From positions 3,388,217-3,452,216 of the forward strand of contig OX639992.1 in assembly GCA_951828515.1 (NCBI GenBank): a stretch of DNA of 64,000 nt. Direction: 5' to 3'. The notes under the pieces are model-generated. The model ran no database searches, had not been told where the DNA came from, and worked only from the letters and a program-made list of their open reading frames with translations. The position numbers and the translations under genes were made by a program. This stretch comes from an uncultured Poribacteria bacterium. GTDB lineage: Bacteria > Poribacteria > WGA-4E > WGA-3G. Below, piece by piece: positions 62,863-64,000 of this stretch (its first letter is position 1; every line of letters begins with the position of its first letter).

Positions 62863-62884
62863 CCGCAAGGTATAATTAAAATAT
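62863..62884 (+). repeat. Dispersed 22-base repeat, copy 2, at a gene start
   Basis: Identical over 22 bases to 17881-17902. The repeat ends inside the start codon of the next gene and provides TATAAT (62871-62876) and AAGG (62867-62870) upstream of it. Confidence 0.85.
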
Positions 62885-64000
62885 GAAATTTGGGCTGTTT
62901 TATGAACATCAGATTCCCCGCCCGTGGCACGATGGAGCAGAGCATAAACTCTTCCAAGATGCGTTAGCACAAGTAGAATTGGCGGATACACTTGGATTCG
63001 ACTATATCTGGGAGGTTGAACACCATTTCCTTGAGGAGTATTCACATTCTTCAGCACCAGAGGTATTTCTCGCAGCGTGTAGCCAACGGACAACACAGAT
63101 TCGATTGGGACACGGTATAGTGCTGATGCCCCCGGCTTACAATCACCCGGCGCGTGTTGCCGAACGCATTGCCACACTTGACCTCGTTTCAAATGGACGT
63201 GTAGAATGGGGTACAGGGGAATCCGCCTCCCGTATGGAACTCGATGGGTTCAACGTTGATCCAAAATGTAAGCGTGAGATGTGGGCGGAATGCACACGTG
63301 AAACGGCGAAAATGATGTGCCAATCACCTTACGCAGGGTATGACGGACAGTATTTTTCGATGCCGACCCGCAACATCGTTCCGAAACCGTTACAGACACC
63401 ACATCCGCCACCGTGGGTAGCCTGTTCCAGCCGCGATAGCCTTCGATACGCTGCCAGATATGGACTCGGCGCGTTAACCTTTGCATTTGTCGATGCAAAC
63501 GAAGCAAAATTTTGGGTGGAAGAGTATTATGAGATTTTCGAGAAAGAGTGTGAACCCTTGACGCAGCGGGTGAATCCAAACATCGCTATGGTATCAGGTT
63601 TTTCGTGCCATGATGACGAAGAGACTGCTATCGCTCGCGGTTTAGACGGTTTGCGCTTCTTCCGATTTGGGCTCGCGCACTACTATCATAACGGCTCGCA
63701 GATACCGGGGGAAACCGATATTTGGCAGTTATATAAACAGACACCGCAGGATCCAGCTGAAGGTAGAGCAGGGATCGGCACACCGGATCAAGTCCGTGAG
63801 CACTTAGAGATAATGGAAGCCGCCGGCGTGGACCAAGTTGTCTTCATCCAGCAGGCTGGCGCGAACCGTCATGAGGACATAATGGAATCATTAGAACTCT
63901 TTGCGGAGCGAGTACTCCCAGATTTCAAAGCGCGAGACACAGCACACGTTGCTAAGAAAAACGAACGATTCGCTGAAGCAACTGAGAGAGCGGAAGGACG
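62883..64000 (+). CDS. Luciferase-like (LLM) flavin-dependent monooxygenase, 3' end beyond window
   Basis: 372 codons visible. MKFGLFYEHQIPRPW opens the bacterial-luciferase TIM barrel; DTLGFDYIWEVEHHFLEEYSHSSAPEVFLAA, LGHGIVLMPPAYNHPARVAERIATLDLVSNGRVEWGTG and AGIGTPDQVREHLEIMEAAGVDQVVF are family segments for FMNH2-dependent oxygenases. The frame is open at the window edge. ATG at 62883 has only AAGG 12 bases upstream; a TATAAT seven bases before the ATG raises the possibility of a leaderless transcript. Confidence 0.9.
   Translation, partial: MKFGLFYEHQIPRPWHDGAEHKLFQDALAQVELADTLGFDYIWEVEHHFLEEYSHSSAPEVFLAACSQRTTQIRLGHGIVLMPPAYNHPARVAERIATLDLVSNGRVEWGTGESASRMELDGFNVDPKCKREMWAECTRETAKMMCQSPYAGYDGQYFSMPTRNIVPKPLQTPHPPPWVACSSRDSLRYAARYGLGALTFAFVDANEAKFWVEEYYEIFEKECEPLTQRVNPNIAMVSGFSCHDDEETAIARGLDGLRFFRFGLAHYYHNGSQIPGETDIWQLYKQTPQDPAEGRAGIGTPDQVREHLEIMEAAGVDQVVFIQQAGANRHEDIMESLELFAERVLPDFKARDTAHVAKKNERFAEATERAEG

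Overview
The window looks like a chromosome segment of a Candidatus Poribacteria-type bacterium (sponge-associated or marine). That placement is an inference. It rests on a C-terminal FlgD-like sorting domain with the NYPNPFNPETWIPYQLA signature and on a very high density of Gfo/Idh/MocA oxidoreductases, phytanoyl-CoA dioxygenase-like enzymes, enolase-superfamily enzymes and DUF1080-type proteins, a gene mix typical of that lineage. Genes lie on both strands in short operons with clear Shine-Dalgarno sites and several sigma70-type promoters.

Layout. 1-3128 (minus): two Gfo/Idh/MocA oxidoreductases and a DapA-family aldolase. 3267-9285 (plus): a cytochrome c maturation operon (ccmE, ccmF, ccmH, ccmI-like) running on into a carboxypeptidase-regulatory-domain membrane protein and two HEAT-repeat proteins; its promoter carries a perfect dyad between -35 and -10. 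9455-12482: korAB (2-oxoacid:acceptor oxidoreductase) with a structured leader and two tandem terminators. 12507-15629: ccmA, ccmB, enolase and an FtsB/DivIC-like protein. 15685-16094: a strongly structured, apparently independently transcribed RNA that I cannot assign to a family. 16132-25892: DUF5069-like protein, Gfo/Idh, DUF1080, a multihaem cytochrome c (a client for the Ccm genes), PhyH, an Rpn-type nuclease, a frameshifted secreted metallopeptidase and a DUF6785 membrane protein. 26072-33504: trpD, trpC, DUF523, birA, a giant TPR protein and ribokinase. 33562-45273: NhaC antiporter, SDR, cupin, an ABC exporter with bPH and zinc-ribbon extension plus DUF1854 partner, enolase-superfamily and PhyH enzymes, a DAO-type oxidase and a secreted laminin-G/DUF1080-like protein.

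45370-52671 is the mobile part: an orphan adenine methyltransferase, a 91-bp MITE with perfect 5-bp target duplication, an intact TnpB element without TnpA whose tnpB is preceded by a pseudoknot-capable leader, a substrate-binding lipoprotein, a second MITE (122 bp) that disrupts a DUF5615 toxin-like gene with an exact 5-bp duplication, and the C-terminal relic of an RRXRR/HNH (IscB/IsrB-type) gene. 52693-64000: two more Gfo/Idh enzymes, a barrel/lytic transglycosylase fusion, LysM-M23 peptidase, lipoprotein, dihaem cytochrome c, hpt, tilS, three tRNAs (Met/Ile2-CAU, fMet, Leu-UAA), an aldo/keto reductase and a partial luciferase-like monooxygenase.

How it fits together: the Ccm genes mature the c-type cytochromes encoded here; six Gfo/Idh enzymes, the aldolase, SDR, ribokinase, DUF1080 proteins and enolase-superfamily members suggest breakdown of modified sugars; kor and enolase serve central carbon flow. 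The most unusual items are the unassigned structured RNA (15700-16094), the pseudoknotted tnpB leader, and the MITE family with its footprints.
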